64,000 nt of DNA from Cryomorpha sp963741985 (GCA_963741985.1 CAVUKD010000005.1:149209-213208); one strand, 5' to 3'. Shown: positions 38,145-48,026, numbered from the stretch's first letter. Notes: a model not told the origin generated them from the sequence alone. A program made the numbers and translations.

Positions 38145-41100
38145 ATGCAAATGGAAACAAGAAAGAAGATTTTTGGATTTGATTTAGGGACAAATTCTAT
38201 TGGTTGGTCGGTAGTCGACCCCACACATGAGAAAATATTAGGCATGGGGAGTTTAATTTTTCCCATGGGTGTAAATCTGGAAAAGGGATCAAAAGAAATA
38301 TCAAAAAATGCAACCCGTCGAGAAAAACGGCAATCGCGGCGCCAATATTTTAGGAGGCGGCTGCGTAAATATTTACTTGCCCGTAGTCTCAGCGGTAAAG
38401 GATTATTTCCGGATGTAGAAACACTCTATCAAAAGTATTTTGACGACAAGCCTGAAAAAAGCTACAAAAGAAAATTTCAGGAACTCATTCAACAAAATAT
38501 TCAGTGCGATGAACTAAATGAATTTTTTAAAATCAATCCTTATGAAATGAGGGCAAGAGCCTTCGAAGGAAAACAACTTACGAAATTTCAACTTGGGAGG
38601 GTGTTTTATCAAATGGGGCTGCATAGAGGATATCGCGAAACCCTCAAAGATACCGATGATAAAGGGGCTATATATTCCGGAGTGCCGAAAGATAATCGAA
38701 CTGGAATTGATGAAACACGTGAGAAAATTACGGAATTCGGTACTCTTGGTAATTATTTGCACAATGAAGATCCGCACACCACACGGCTGCGAAATAGATA
38801 CACCCTTCGGAGCATGTATACGGAGGAGTTTGATATCATTTTTGAAAATCAGAAAAAATACTATCCTGAGATTTTAACCGAAGAATACTATCAGGAATTG
38901 GGATTTCGCCATAAGTCGGATACTACAAAAAATGGCATTCTTTTTTATCAAAGGCCCCTAAGAAGCCAAAAACACCTTTTAGGAAATTGCACGTTTGAAT
39001 CCGATAAGCCATTATCTCCAAAATCCAATCCGGCATTTGAAATATTCCGTGCATGGACTTTTGCTACAAACATCAGGGAAGATGGAGCCTCACTATCCGA
39101 AGATGATCAAAAGGCAGTAGTTACCTTTCTTCTCGCACAAAGCACTGCCAAAAATTTTGAACAGCTTCGTAAAAAACTTTCAAACCCTGGTTCAAATTTC
39201 AATTTTGACGATAAAGAAAAATTACCTTCGAGCAGAACACTTGCAGGATTGCATAAAATCTTTAAAAAAGAATGGAACTCTTTATCGGAAAAAGTAATTG
39301 ATGACCTGTGGCATCTGAAATACTGGGCGGATGAGCCCGATTGGCTCAAAGCCCACTTAGCAGACAAGTACAAATTGGACGATAACCAAATTGATGGATT
39401 TATAAAGCTAAAAATAGCCGATGGATACAGTTCTCTGAGCCGAAAAGCATTGGTCAACATCACCGAATTTTTAAAAAAGGGATATGGTTATGATGAAGCT
39501 GTATTGCTGGCCGGAATAAAACGAGCAATAGGTGAAAAGTGGAATGAGTTGAAAATAACAGATCAGATAACTATTGAAGACACCGCCATTGCATTAGCTA
39601 AAGATGGCACCAAAGGACCATCCATTGAGCGCATTAAGAATTTTTTAAAAGAGCACTTGAATGCATCAGATAAACAATTGCGTAAACTTTACCACCATAG
39701 TTTTAAAGCGCAGGGAGAAATCTCCAAATACCTGCCGGAACCTGAAAATGTGCGCAATCCGATTGTGCAACAAGCTATATATGAGCTCAGGGCACTTTAC
39801 AATTCCTTGGTAGATGAATTTGGAGAGCCCACAACTGTGAAAATTGAAATGGCGCGAGAATTGAAAGGTAGCATGAAGGAGCGGGATGACATTAGAGATA
39901 GAAACAGAAAGCAACGAGATGTTAATATTCGACTGAAGCAGACACTCGACAAATATGGACAACCACATTCGCGAGAAAACATACAGAAGCTTCAACTCTT
40001 TCGTGAAATTGAAAATAGATATGGCAGATGTGTGAATCCCTTTATTCCGGAGCGCAGCATAAGTTTGGAAGACTTATTTGGAACGGGTAGCATTCAGATT
40101 GAACATATCATACCCCAAAGCAGGAGTCTAAATAATTCCTTAGCAAATAAGACACTATGTGATGCCGATACAAATCGTGCAAAAGGCGATAAAACACCGG
40201 CTGAATATTACAAGTCCATCGGAGCCGACTGGGAGCAAATTAAAAGCAGAATGTTTGACATTCTTCCCTATCAGAAGGCGAAGCGCTTTATTGATGAAAG
40301 CAACCCGGATGCTGATGACTTTATTTCAAGACAATTGAATGATACCCGGTACATCTCTAAATATGCCGTGAATTATCTCAAAAATGCATGTACGGATGTG
40401 CAAATTATGCAAGGAACGGTAACCTCCTTATTAAGACATTACTGGGGGCTGGATGGAATATTGACTCCTGCCAAATCCTTGGAAGTATCCAACGGGGAAT
40501 ATATCGTAGCCCTTAATCTGGAAGGAGATATTGTAGAATATAGAAAATGGGATGGACAAAAACTCAAATCCATCGAAGACAGTCTTGCGAAAAAAGGTGT
40601 AGTAATGCGTGGCAATGTAATTCATGAGAAATTTTATGCCAAAAAAGCGCGCATAGATCACCGTCACCATGCAATTGATGCCTTAGTAGTAGCCCTTGCA
40701 GAAAGGAAACATCTGCAACAACTCTCGAGAGCCCATGCGCAAGGAGTTGACTTTCGAGAATTAAGAAAATCCAAGGATCATATAGTTGAAAGGCCCTGGG
40801 AACAATTTTGGTCTGATACACGAAAAGAGGTTGACAATATTCTGGTGTATCACAAAGCAAATAACCGGGTAACATCTAAAATAAAAAAGCGACTATATGA
40901 CTCAAACGGGAACGTAAAGAAAATAGATGGAAAAGAAATATTCGCACAGGGTACTGCAGCTCGTGGACAATTGCATCAAGAATCAGTCTTTGGAATGCAC
41001 CTATCCCCTTCAGGTGAAAAGAAATATCATATTCGAAAACCAATCGACTTTATAAAAAATCATAAGCATCTTGCAGATGTAGTAGATAAAGGGATAAGAG

Positions 41101-41756
41101 AAGCAATATTAACGAGGCTCTCAAGTCTTGGTTTGGATATACATAAACCTGATGGATGGGATCTTGCAGAGCTTGATACCGAATTAGCCAAAACGGTATT
41201 TTTTGAAATGGATAAGCGAGGGAAACCTATGCCAAAAGTATTTTTAGCAAATAAGAACGGAAATCCGATTCCGATTCGAAAAGTGCGAATTCGCAAAGAG
41301 ATTGGCAACGCTGAACCATTAAAAGAAAACGTGAACCAATTCGTTGATCCGCAAAATAATCATCACGTAATGTTTTATTTTGATACCGATGGCAAGGTAT
41401 GCGAAGATGTAGTTACCCTCTGGACAGCAGTAGAGAGAGCACGTCAAGGACAACCGATATATGGCTGCCCACCCAATTGCAAACCTTGGTTTAGCATAGC
41501 CGATAACGAGCTTTTTTTATTGGGTCTTCCGGATCATTTAACAAAAAACTGGGAAGATCTTGACAATGCATATCTAAATAATCATTTATTCAGAGTTCAA
41601 AAAAAATCCAAAAAGTACTACACTTTTAGACTACATAGAGCCACAAGTCTTGATTATGACTCTGAAATGAAACAAATACGTAGCTTTCCGGCACTCTTGT
41701 CTGAAAATCCGATCAAAGTAAAATTGTCGCGCACCGGAAAAATTAGCCCATGGTAA
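38145..41756 (+). CDS. cas9: Cas9 endonuclease, type II-C
   Basis: The 1203-residue RNA-guided DNA nuclease is complete. RuvC-I is 'FGFDLGTNSIGWSVVD' (Asp13). The arginine-rich bridge helix 'RREKRQSRRQYFRRRLRKYL' follows, then an alpha-helical recognition lobe. RuvC-II is 'VKIEMARELKG' (Glu568). The HNH domain has 'IEHIIPQSRSLNNSLANKTL' with His654 and the later Asn of NRAKG; RuvC-III is 'IDHRHHAIDAL' (His842, Asp845). Acidic residue before the HNH His is Glu rather than the Asp of SpCas9. A PAM-interacting C-terminal domain completes it. Length and the cas9-cas1-cas2-only operon put it in subtype II-C. A second ATG at 38151 could be the start. Its stop overlaps the cas1 start by 7 bases. Confidence 0.97.
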   Translation: MQMETRKKIFGFDLGTNSIGWSVVDPTHEKILGMGSLIFPMGVNLEKGSKEISKNATRREKRQSRRQYFRRRLRKYLLARSLSGKGLFPDVETLYQKYFDDKPEKSYKRKFQELIQQNIQCDELNEFFKINPYEMRARAFEGKQLTKFQLGRVFYQMGLHRGYRETLKDTDDKGAIYSGVPKDNRTGIDETREKITEFGTLGNYLHNEDPHTTRLRNRYTLRSMYTEEFDIIFENQKKYYPEILTEEYYQELGFRHKSDTTKNGILFYQRPLRSQKHLLGNCTFESDKPLSPKSNPAFEIFRAWTFATNIREDGASLSEDDQKAVVTFLLAQSTAKNFEQLRKKLSNPGSNFNFDDKEKLPSSRTLAGLHKIFKKEWNSLSEKVIDDLWHLKYWADEPDWLKAHLADKYKLDDNQIDGFIKLKIADGYSSLSRKALVNITEFLKKGYGYDEAVLLAGIKRAIGEKWNELKITDQITIEDTAIALAKDGTKGPSIERIKNFLKEHLNASDKQLRKLYHHSFKAQGEISKYLPEPENVRNPIVQQAIYELRALYNSLVDEFGEPTTVKIEMARELKGSMKERDDIRDRNRKQRDVNIRLKQTLDKYGQPHSRENIQKLQLFREIENRYGRCVNPFIPERSISLEDLFGTGSIQIEHIIPQSRSLNNSLANKTLCDADTNRAKGDKTPAEYYKSIGADWEQIKSRMFDILPYQKAKRFIDESNPDADDFISRQLNDTRYISKYAVNYLKNACTDVQIMQGTVTSLLRHYWGLDGILTPAKSLEVSNGEYIVALNLEGDIVEYRKWDGQKLKSIEDSLAKKGVVMRGNVIHEKFYAKKARIDHRHHAIDALVVALAERKHLQQLSRAHAQGVDFRELRKSKDHIVERPWEQFWSDTRKEVDNILVYHKANNRVTSKIKKRLYDSNGNVKKIDGKEIFAQGTAARGQLHQESVFGMHLSPSGEKKYHIRKPIDFIKNHKHLADVVDKGIREAILTRLSSLGLDIHKPDGWDLAELDTELAKTVFFEMDKRGKPMPKVFLANKNGNPIPIRKVRIRKEIGNAEPLKENVNQFVDPQNNHHVMFYFDTDGKVCEDVVTLWTAVERARQGQPIYGCPPNCKPWFSIADNELFLLGLPDHLTKNWEDLDNAYLNNHLFRVQKKSKKYYTFRLHRATSLDYDSEMKQIRSFPALLSENPIKVKLSRTGKISPW

Positions 41757-42631
41757 AAAGAACGCTATTTTTTGCAAATTCGGCTCATTTATCATACAGC
41801 AATAATCAGCTTCATATCAAAAATGAATCGGGTGAAACTACTCGGGCTGTCGAAGATATTGGATACTTGGTACTTGAACATCCGAATATCACAATCACCC
41901 AATTTGCGATTCAGTCCCTAGCTGAAAACAATACGGCGGTGATATTTTGTGGTGGGAATTATATGCCGAATTCAATGCTTTTGCCCTTGAGTGGGCATCA
42001 ATTGCAAAACGAACGTTTCAGACATCAAGTAAACGCGAGTGAACCCCTGAAAAAAAATCTTTGGAAACAAACCATTCAGGCAAAAATTCGCAATCAGGCA
42101 GATCATTTACTTCTTCAAAATAGCCATGTAAACCTTCATACTTTTAGTACCAAAGTCAAGAGTGGTGATCCTAGTAACGTAGAGGCAATCGTAGCCAAGC
42201 GGTATTGGAATTCCCTTATTGGAAATGCTTTCAGGAGGGAAAGATTTGGGGAAAAACCAAATCACTTTTTAAATTATGGTTACGCTATTCTGAGGGCGGC
42301 CACGGCAAGAGCATTGACGGGAAGCGGATTACTACCTACCTTAGGAATCCACCATCACAACAAATACAATGCGTTTTGTTTGGCCGATGATATCATGGAG
42401 CCCTACCGGCCCATGATTGATAGAGAAGTTATCGCACTTTTGAGCGAAGGGTATCACGATTCAGAACTAATCCCGGAAGTAAAACAACGATTGATAGCCA
42501 TACTTCACGCTGACTGCTTAATAGGTAAGAAAAAAAGGCCATTAATGATAGCACTTTCAGAGACTACTGCTTCACTTGCCGGATGCTACGCCGCTGAATC
42601 AAAAAAAATAAAGTATGCAACCTTGATGTAA
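41750..42631 (+). CDS. cas1: Cas1 spacer-integration protein, type II
   Basis: A 293-residue integrase subunit that, with Cas2, inserts new spacers. Metal ligands can be placed at Glu145 ('NVEAIVAKRYWNSLIG'), a His triplet at 201-203 ('LGIHHHNKYNAF') and Glu217 ('DDIMEPYRP'). The N-terminal beta-domain starts 'VKRTLFFANSAHLSYSNNQL', as in type II Cas1. Its ATG lies inside the last codons of cas9, so translation is coupled. Confidence 0.95.
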   Translation: MVKRTLFFANSAHLSYSNNQLHIKNESGETTRAVEDIGYLVLEHPNITITQFAIQSLAENNTAVIFCGGNYMPNSMLLPLSGHQLQNERFRHQVNASEPLKKNLWKQTIQAKIRNQADHLLLQNSHVNLHTFSTKVKSGDPSNVEAIVAKRYWNSLIGNAFRRERFGEKPNHFLNYGYAILRAATARALTGSGLLPTLGIHHHNKYNAFCLADDIMEPYRPMIDREVIALLSEGYHDSELIPEVKQRLIAILHADCLIGKKKRPLMIALSETTASLAGCYAAESKKIKYATLM

Positions 42632-42650
42632 GGCACACGTAATTAGCGGT

Positions 42651-43001
42651 ATGAAAACTGGCAATCGCTTTTCACGAATAAACGGATATCAAGTAATGTG
42701 GATTTTTGTATTTTTTGATTTACCCACGCATACCAAAATGGATCGAAAGAAATATACTGAATTTCGAAAAGACCTTATTGGCGATGGATATACCATGATG
42801 AAGTTTAGCATCTATACGCGCCATTGTCCCAGCAGAGAAAATGCGGACGTACATATCAAGCGTTTAGAAGCTATGACACCAAAACGAGGACATTTGAGTA
42901 TCCTTCAAATTACCGACAAGCAATATGGAAGTATAATCAATACCATTGGGAGAGCATTTAAACCTTTAAAAAAGGCTCCCGGCCAGCTCGAATTATTCTA
43001 A
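42651..43001 (+). CDS. cas2: Cas2 spacer-acquisition protein
   Basis: A 116-residue ferredoxin-fold protein that bridges two Cas1 dimers. The conserved 'MWIFVFFDLPTHTKMDRKKYTEFRKDLIGDGYTMMKFSIYTR' carries the beta-1 Asp; the C-terminus ends 'LSILQITDKQYGSI..' and the tail LELF. It is 19 bases after cas1. The first ~15 residues may be untranslated if the internal ATG at MWIFVFF is used. No csn2 or cas4 follows, which rules out II-A and II-B. Confidence 0.95.
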   Translation: MKTGNRFSRINGYQVMWIFVFFDLPTHTKMDRKKYTEFRKDLIGDGYTMMKFSIYTRHCPSRENADVHIKRLEAMTPKRGHLSILQITDKQYGSIINTIGRAFKPLKKAPGQLELF

Positions 43002-44290
43002 AAGCTTCATTTTTTCAACTTAAAAAACACGTGAAGACCGCTTGAATAAAGCGCTTAAATCAACACGTGTTAGCTAAGATATTTGTTTTCAATCAATCCA
43101 CAACCGCGATGAGATTGGGGATGAACTGGGTGAGGTTAGCTAAGATATTTGTTTTCAATCAATCCACCACTTAATGATTCAAGTATTCCCAGGTTTGCGA
43201 GTTAGCTAAGATATTTGTTTTAAATCAATCCACAACCCAGCATCGCTGAAGTGTGTAGCTTCTTGCGTTAGCTAAGATATTTGTTTTCAATCAATCCACA
43301 ACACAAAAGCATCTGTATCTGCACTAATAGAGTTAGCTAAGATATTTGTTTTCAATCAATCCACAACCGTGTGCTCAAAGGCGGCCTCGAAGATTCGGTT
43401 AGCTAAGATATTTGTTTTCAATCAATCCACAACAAGTATTCGGTTCATCAGTGTATAGAGGGGGTTAGCTAAGATATTTGTTTTCAATCAATCCACAACC
43501 ATATATCTATCCAACCCAAAATCTGCTATGTTAGCTAAGATATTTGTTTTCAATCAATCCACAACCTTAGCCTCCATGTATCTATCGGCTCCAATGTTAG
43601 CTAAGATATTTGTTTTCAATCAATCCACAACTATTAATTGAGCGGCCATGAAAATGTACTGTTAGCTAAGATATTTGTTTTCAATCAATCCACAACCGGT
43701 TGATCTACCGCTACCGAATTCAATGAGTTAGCTAAGATATTTGTTTTCAATCAATCCACAACAGCGACTCTTCAGCACCGCTCCACCAGAGCGTTAGCTA
43801 AGATATTTGTTTTCAATCAATCGACAACTAAATTGGTGATGGGTTGATTGCTTTTTTCGTTAGCTAAGATATTTGTTTTCAATCAATCCACAACCAAAGC
43901 ATAGCCATTCCAAGCATTGATTTAGTTAGCTAAGATATTTGTTTTCAATCAATCCACAACTATCGCGGCCTTTTGGATTTTTGCCGCGTTGTTAGCTAAG
44001 ATATTTGTTTTCAATCAATCCACAACCAATAATCGTAGGCTTTACTTATTTTTTGTGTTAGCTAAGATATTTGTTTTCAATCAATCCACAACTCAAAGTT
44101 GTATTGAGGAACTTCTGTGTTTGTTAGCTAAGATATTTGTTTTCAATCAATCCACAACTATCGCGGCCTTTTGGATTTTTGCCGCGTTGTTAGCTAAGAT
44201 ATTTGTTTTCAATCAATCCACAACTATAATACTCATTCATTAGCGTATCAATACGTTAGCTAAGATATTTGTTTTCAATCAATCCACAAC

Positions 44291-44818
44291 TCGTTTGGAT
44301 CTGTTGATACCCCCGCTTGTGTTAGCTAAGATATTTGTTTTCAATCAATCCACAACTTAAACATGCCCACGATGGCCTGACTAATAGTTAGCTAAGATAT
44401 TTGTTTTCAATCAATCCACAACCTCCAGTAAGCGTAGGCGGTAACGGCGAGCGTTAGCTAAGATATTTGTTTTCAATCAATCCACAACTCCACCCACTAC
44501 CGCCTTTACCGCTCTTGCGTTAGCTAAGATATTTGTTTTCAATCAATCCACAACCGCTTGGCCTCTATAAATGCCTGCCAGTCGGTTAGCTAAGATATTT
44601 GTTTTCAATCAATCCACAACCATAAGGTGCCAGAGGCTCCAGAGATGATTGTTAGCTAAGATATTTGTTTTCAATCAATCCACAACCGCTGGTGATGAGG
44701 TTGCCACCAAATACACGTTAGCTAAGATATTTGTTTTCAATCAATCCACAACCGAAAAGGGCAAACGCCTCTTTGTTTTGATGTTAGCTAAGATATTTGT
44801 TTTCAATCAATCCACAAC
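44291..44818. repeat. CRISPR spacer block, first copy (8 spacer-repeat units)
   Basis: The 528 bp from the spacer beginning TCGTTTGGATCTG to the end of repeat 27 hold eight spacers that recur in the same order, with no difference seen, at 44950-45477. The copies are separated by two other spacers. A further spacer is also used twice (43961-43990 and 44159-44188, beginning TATCGCGGCC). Confidence 0.95.
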
Positions 44819-44949
44819 TTCTCCGCGTGAATATATCGAGCATATTGAGTTAGCTAAGATATTTGTTTTCAATCAATCCACAACCATGCACCTACTGTGA
44901 TCTGAATGGTGCGGTTAGCTAAGATATTTGTTTTCAATCAATCCACAAC

Positions 44950-45477
44950 TCGTTTGGATCTGTTGATACCCCCGCTTGTGTTAGCTAAGATATTTGTTTT
45001 CAATCAATCCACAACTTAAACATGCCCACGATGGCCTGACTAATAGTTAGCTAAGATATTTGTTTTCAATCAATCCACAACCTCCAGTAAGCGTAGGCGG
45101 TAACGGCGAGCGTTAGCTAAGATATTTGTTTTCAATCAATCCACAACTCCACCCACTACCGCCTTTACCGCTCTTGCGTTAGCTAAGATATTTGTTTTCA
45201 ATCAATCCACAACCGCTTGGCCTCTATAAATGCCTGCCAGTCGGTTAGCTAAGATATTTGTTTTCAATCAATCCACAACCATAAGGTGCCAGAGGCTCCA
45301 GAGATGATTGTTAGCTAAGATATTTGTTTTCAATCAATCCACAACCGCTGGTGATGAGGTTGCCACCAAATACACGTTAGCTAAGATATTTGTTTTCAAT
45401 CAATCCACAACCGAAAAGGGCAAACGCCTCTTTGTTTTGATGTTAGCTAAGATATTTGTTTTCAATCAATCCACAAC
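44950..45477. repeat. CRISPR spacer block, second copy
   Basis: Second copy of the eight-unit block at 44291-44818, ending with repeat 37. The copies are offset by 659 bp, as expected for unequal recombination between repeats or a tandem duplication; it is not a pattern that independent acquisition would give. Confidence 0.95.
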
Positions 45478-45873
45478 TATCATCGTGATTGGTAGCGTGC
45501 ATCAAGAGTTAGCTAAGATATTTGTTTTCAATCAATCCACAACCATGCAGGAATTAGTAATATTCAAGGATCAGTTAGCTAAGATATTTGTTTTCAATCA
45601 ATCCACAACCTCCCGCAACAAAGCATCAAAGATAAGAGCGTTAGCTAAGATATTTGTTTTCAATCAATCCACAACCGTTTTTGACGTGGTTTGCGCTTTG
45701 GTCTCGTTAGCTAAGATATTTGTTTTCAATCAATCCACAACCATCACCTCGGTACTCCCTGAATAGATCGTGTTAGCTAAGATATTTGTTTTCAATCAAT
45801 CCACAACATTCAAACCCAAGTACAGAAAAACTGCCACTTTAAGAATATTTAAAAATAGTAGTGAATGCCCCGC

Positions 45874-46297
45874 TCACCCCATCTCCCCCAACCTCTCCTG
45901 CGCAAAATCAATAGCTGCTTCAAGATCTTCGAGCGTATAATACCATCGCACTGTCATTAAAATGATTGGCAGCTTGTGCCGGGGTGAGATGCGAAAAGAA
46001 GAAGTACTCCACCTGATTGCCGAAAAGGGAGAGCTTTAAGTAATCTGCATTATCTAAAAAGTGGGGTTGAAATTCGCAACCGAATGTATCGGGATGGAGG
46101 GTATGCGCCTTTCTATAGGTTTCGGGATCGATATGCTGTCTCAAAAATTCTTTGAATTCATCGGTATCGTTTTCCAAATCCCATAAGGCTTCAGGGCTAT
46201 CAGAAGGTAAGGCATTATCCATATAGGCTACCCATTCAAAACAATCCAATACCGCTTCGTGGAGGACTTCATAAATCGTGTATTTCCGTTTTTCCAT
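45874..46297 (-). pseudogene. Uncharacterised small protein gene, probably frameshifted
   Basis: The frame from 46297 reads 125 residues ('EVLHEAVLDCFEWVAYMDNALPSDSPEALWDLENDT...') and then stops after 'NDSAMVLYARRS'. A one-base shift near 45952 opens a frame reading 'VRWYYTLEDLEAAIDFAQERL', ending GEMG* at 45874. That is helical, charged and a more natural C-terminus than the short tail. I therefore read it as a ~140-residue gene with a frameshift or a sequencing error. No family recognised. It lies 66 bases beyond the CRISPR array. Confidence 0.5.
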
Positions 46298-46719
46298 CTT
46301 GCTTCATTTTAAGGATGCACTCGCTTCTTACCGAAACAGATCCTTAAAATAAATGTCCCTCTCCGGTTGCAATTTTAGGGTATTCCGCTCAATGGGAAAT
46401 CACATGCCGCTGTACGCATATAGCTTTCGTCGGGCGGTGGGGGGCAATAATAGGACGCCATTTTGGTTAGTCTCCGGGCTAATGTACAGATTTCCATCCA
46501 AAATAAGCCTATACACCTTCCGTAGATTAATCCTTTTTGACCCCCACCGCCCCATATCTCCCTATACAACGTGTGAAATGCATATGCCATTTTTAGAAAA
46601 GGAACCGATACCACGCTATATGTTGCCCGGCCCATTCGGAAAAGAGCCTTATACCTACACCTATGAGGACCTCCATTTTCAGAAATGCTACTGCACCGTA
46701 TATATAAGGTACCTTCCAT
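46298..46719. other. Degenerate low-complexity region before the 22-bp array
   Basis: No gene is recognised. From about 46587 the sequence falls into imperfect units of ~20-24 bp that resemble the array to the right (CCATTCGGAAAAGAG, CCATTTTCAGAAATG, CCATATGCTGAAAAG), so this is probably a decayed extension of it. Frames of 120-139 codons exist here but have no protein-like composition. Confidence 0.5.
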
Positions 46720-47018
46720 ATGCTGAAAAGCGACCCCCATGTATGGATAAAGGGACCTCTGCGTATGGATAAAGTGCCCCCCACGTATGGATAAAGCGAA
46801 CGCTACTTATGGATAAAGTGACCTCGACATATGGATAAAGCGACCTCAACATATGGATAAAGTGCCCCTTACATATGGATAAAGTGCCCCCTACTTATGG
46901 ATAAAGCGACCTCCACTTATGGATAAAGTGACCTCCATTTTCTGAAAAGAGACCCTTACTTATACATAGTCGACCTCCATTTTCTGAAGCGAACGCTCCA
47001 CTTTCTGAAAAGAGACCT
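46720..47018. repeat. Tandem array with exact 22-bp period
   Basis: TATGGATAAAG starts at 46742, 46764, 46786, 46808, 46830, 46852, 46874, 46896 and 46918, exactly every 22 bases. The rest of each unit follows YGMCCYCNAC. One unit before (TATGCTGAAAAGCGACCCC) and three or four after (ATTTTCTGAAAAGAGACC) keep the phase but vary. 22 is not a multiple of three and frames are closed, so it is not coding. There are no spacers, so it is not CRISPR. A set of protein-binding sites is one possibility. Confidence 0.9.
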
Positions 47019-47201
47019 TTTTTATCTTAACATGAGAGCCAATAAGGGATAGAAAGGATATAAAAGGCTGATTTTTGCACTATTTTTACATAAAAACACA
47101 TTTTTATTTGCAAAATCGGTAACTTTTTGATATGGATCCGGGTAAAATTATCGAGCCTCCCAGTAAAGAGGAGGTCAATTGTTTCATTAAAATGTAAACT
47201 T

Positions 47202-47822
47202 ATGAGCATTTTAAGAATGGGCTTGTCGGGCTTAACCCCGGAAAGCCTTTCTACCAAGGCGCAAAACCTGGTAGACGACATGACGGGCAATGCAAATTTT
47301 GCTACCCCGCAACCTGCACTGGCGGATATTACTGCCAAGCGGGGAGAACTGGACAACTGGATTAATCAATCCAGCTTTGGCGACAAGCGCGCCATCGAGA
47401 ATCGCAATACGGTGTATACCGAATTGCAGGAAATGCTTCGCACACTGGCTCAGTACGTGAGTATGACGGCCAAAGGCGATGGAAATGTGATCTTAAGCTC
47501 GGGATTTGAGTTGCGTCGCGAAAATTCGCCGACACCGCCGCTTTCCCAACCGGTAGATCTGAGTGTAAACCGTACCGATTACCCCGGACAGGTAAAACTG
47601 GACTGGAAAAGGGTAAAAGGATCGTTGACCTACGTCGTAGAAATGACGGACCAAAATCCGGAATTGGAAACGACGGTGTGGACTACCACGGGCATGACTT
47701 CTAAAAGCCAAATGGTGATAGCCGATTTAACCTTCGGTAACTACTATTACTTTCGGGTAAAAGCAGTCGGCAATAAGAACGAAAGTCCGTTTAGCGAAGT
47801 AGCCTTTGTGCGCGCTGCATAA
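47202..47822 (+). CDS. Fibronectin type III domain protein
   Basis: A 206-residue protein starting at MSILRMGLSG (ATG at 47202; an upstream extension has no family character). The first ~110 residues are helical ('KAQNLVDDMTGNANFATP', 'KRGELDNWINQSSFGDK', 'VYTELQEMLRTLAQYVSM'). The last ~90 are a single FN3 domain ('PVDLSVNRTDYPGQVKLDWKRVKGSLTYVVEMT..', 'TFGNYYYFRVKAVGNKNESPFSEVAFVRA'). No signal peptide is visible. Similar helical-plus-FN3 proteins occur in Bacteroidota; their function is unknown. A strong terminator follows at 47994. Confidence 0.75.
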   Translation: MSILRMGLSGLTPESLSTKAQNLVDDMTGNANFATPQPALADITAKRGELDNWINQSSFGDKRAIENRNTVYTELQEMLRTLAQYVSMTAKGDGNVILSSGFELRRENSPTPPLSQPVDLSVNRTDYPGQVKLDWKRVKGSLTYVVEMTDQNPELETTVWTTTGMTSKSQMVIADLTFGNYYYFRVKAVGNKNESPFSEVAFVRAA

Positions 47823-47993
47823 GGCCACCCCACACACTCATAGCCATTGGACGTAATACGTCAGCAGTACAAATAGGCGGAATGAGCTCAATAACCAAAC
47901 CCGAGCAGATTAACAGAACTCGTTGACCAGCTCCTTGTTTACAGTTATTACAACAATTTGTATTCCGCTTAACTCCCGTACTGCCCAACCACT

Positions 47994-48026
47994 AAAATCC
48001 CTGCCACACATGGCGGGGATTTTTGT
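47994..48026 (+). terminator. Rho-independent terminator
   Basis: Stem AAATCCCTGCCA with TGGCGGGGATTT (12 pairs, one G-T) around CACA, followed by TTGTTTTT on the plus strand. It serves the FN3 gene, ~170 bases upstream, and marks the end of the plus-strand unit just before the cassette run. Confidence 0.8.

Larger units (their letters stand above)
43069..45807 (-). CRISPR. CRISPR array, 42 repeats of 36 bp and 41 spacers
   Basis: The repeat on the plus strand starts GTTAGCTAAGATATTTG and ends TTTTCAATCAATCCACAAC. I counted 42 copies starting at 43069 and last at 45772. Spacers are 30 bp, except three of 29 bp (after repeats 4, 9 and 28). Repeat 3 (43201) has TTTTAAATC and repeat 12 (43793) ends ATCGACAAC; the others I read are identical. 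Only 32 of the 41 spacers are distinct. Pairing with the tracrRNA requires minus-strand transcription, so crRNAs run from right to left and the leader side should be right of 45807. Both variant repeats lie in the cas2-side half, which fits that side being older. Confidence 0.98.

Noticed and set aside
37973..38266. 97-codon minus-strand frame across the cas9 start
   Set aside because: It overlaps both the tracrRNA and the beginning of cas9 and has no coding character.
38145..43001. Assignment to subtype II-A or II-B
   Set aside because: No csn2 or cas4 follows cas2, and the Cas9 size and the array orientation fit II-C.
43989..45766. Plus-strand frames of 83-152 codons within the CRISPR array that repeat LAKIFVFNQSTT
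   Set aside because: They are translations of the 36-bp repeat (with the 30-bp spacer the unit is 66 bp, a multiple of three), not genes.
46353..46772. Frames of 121-139 codons on both strands at the start of the 22-bp array
   Set aside because: They run into non-triplet tandem repeats and have no protein-like composition or start context.
46720..47018. 22-bp repeats as a second CRISPR array
   Set aside because: Units are contiguous with no spacers between conserved blocks, and the period is far too short.
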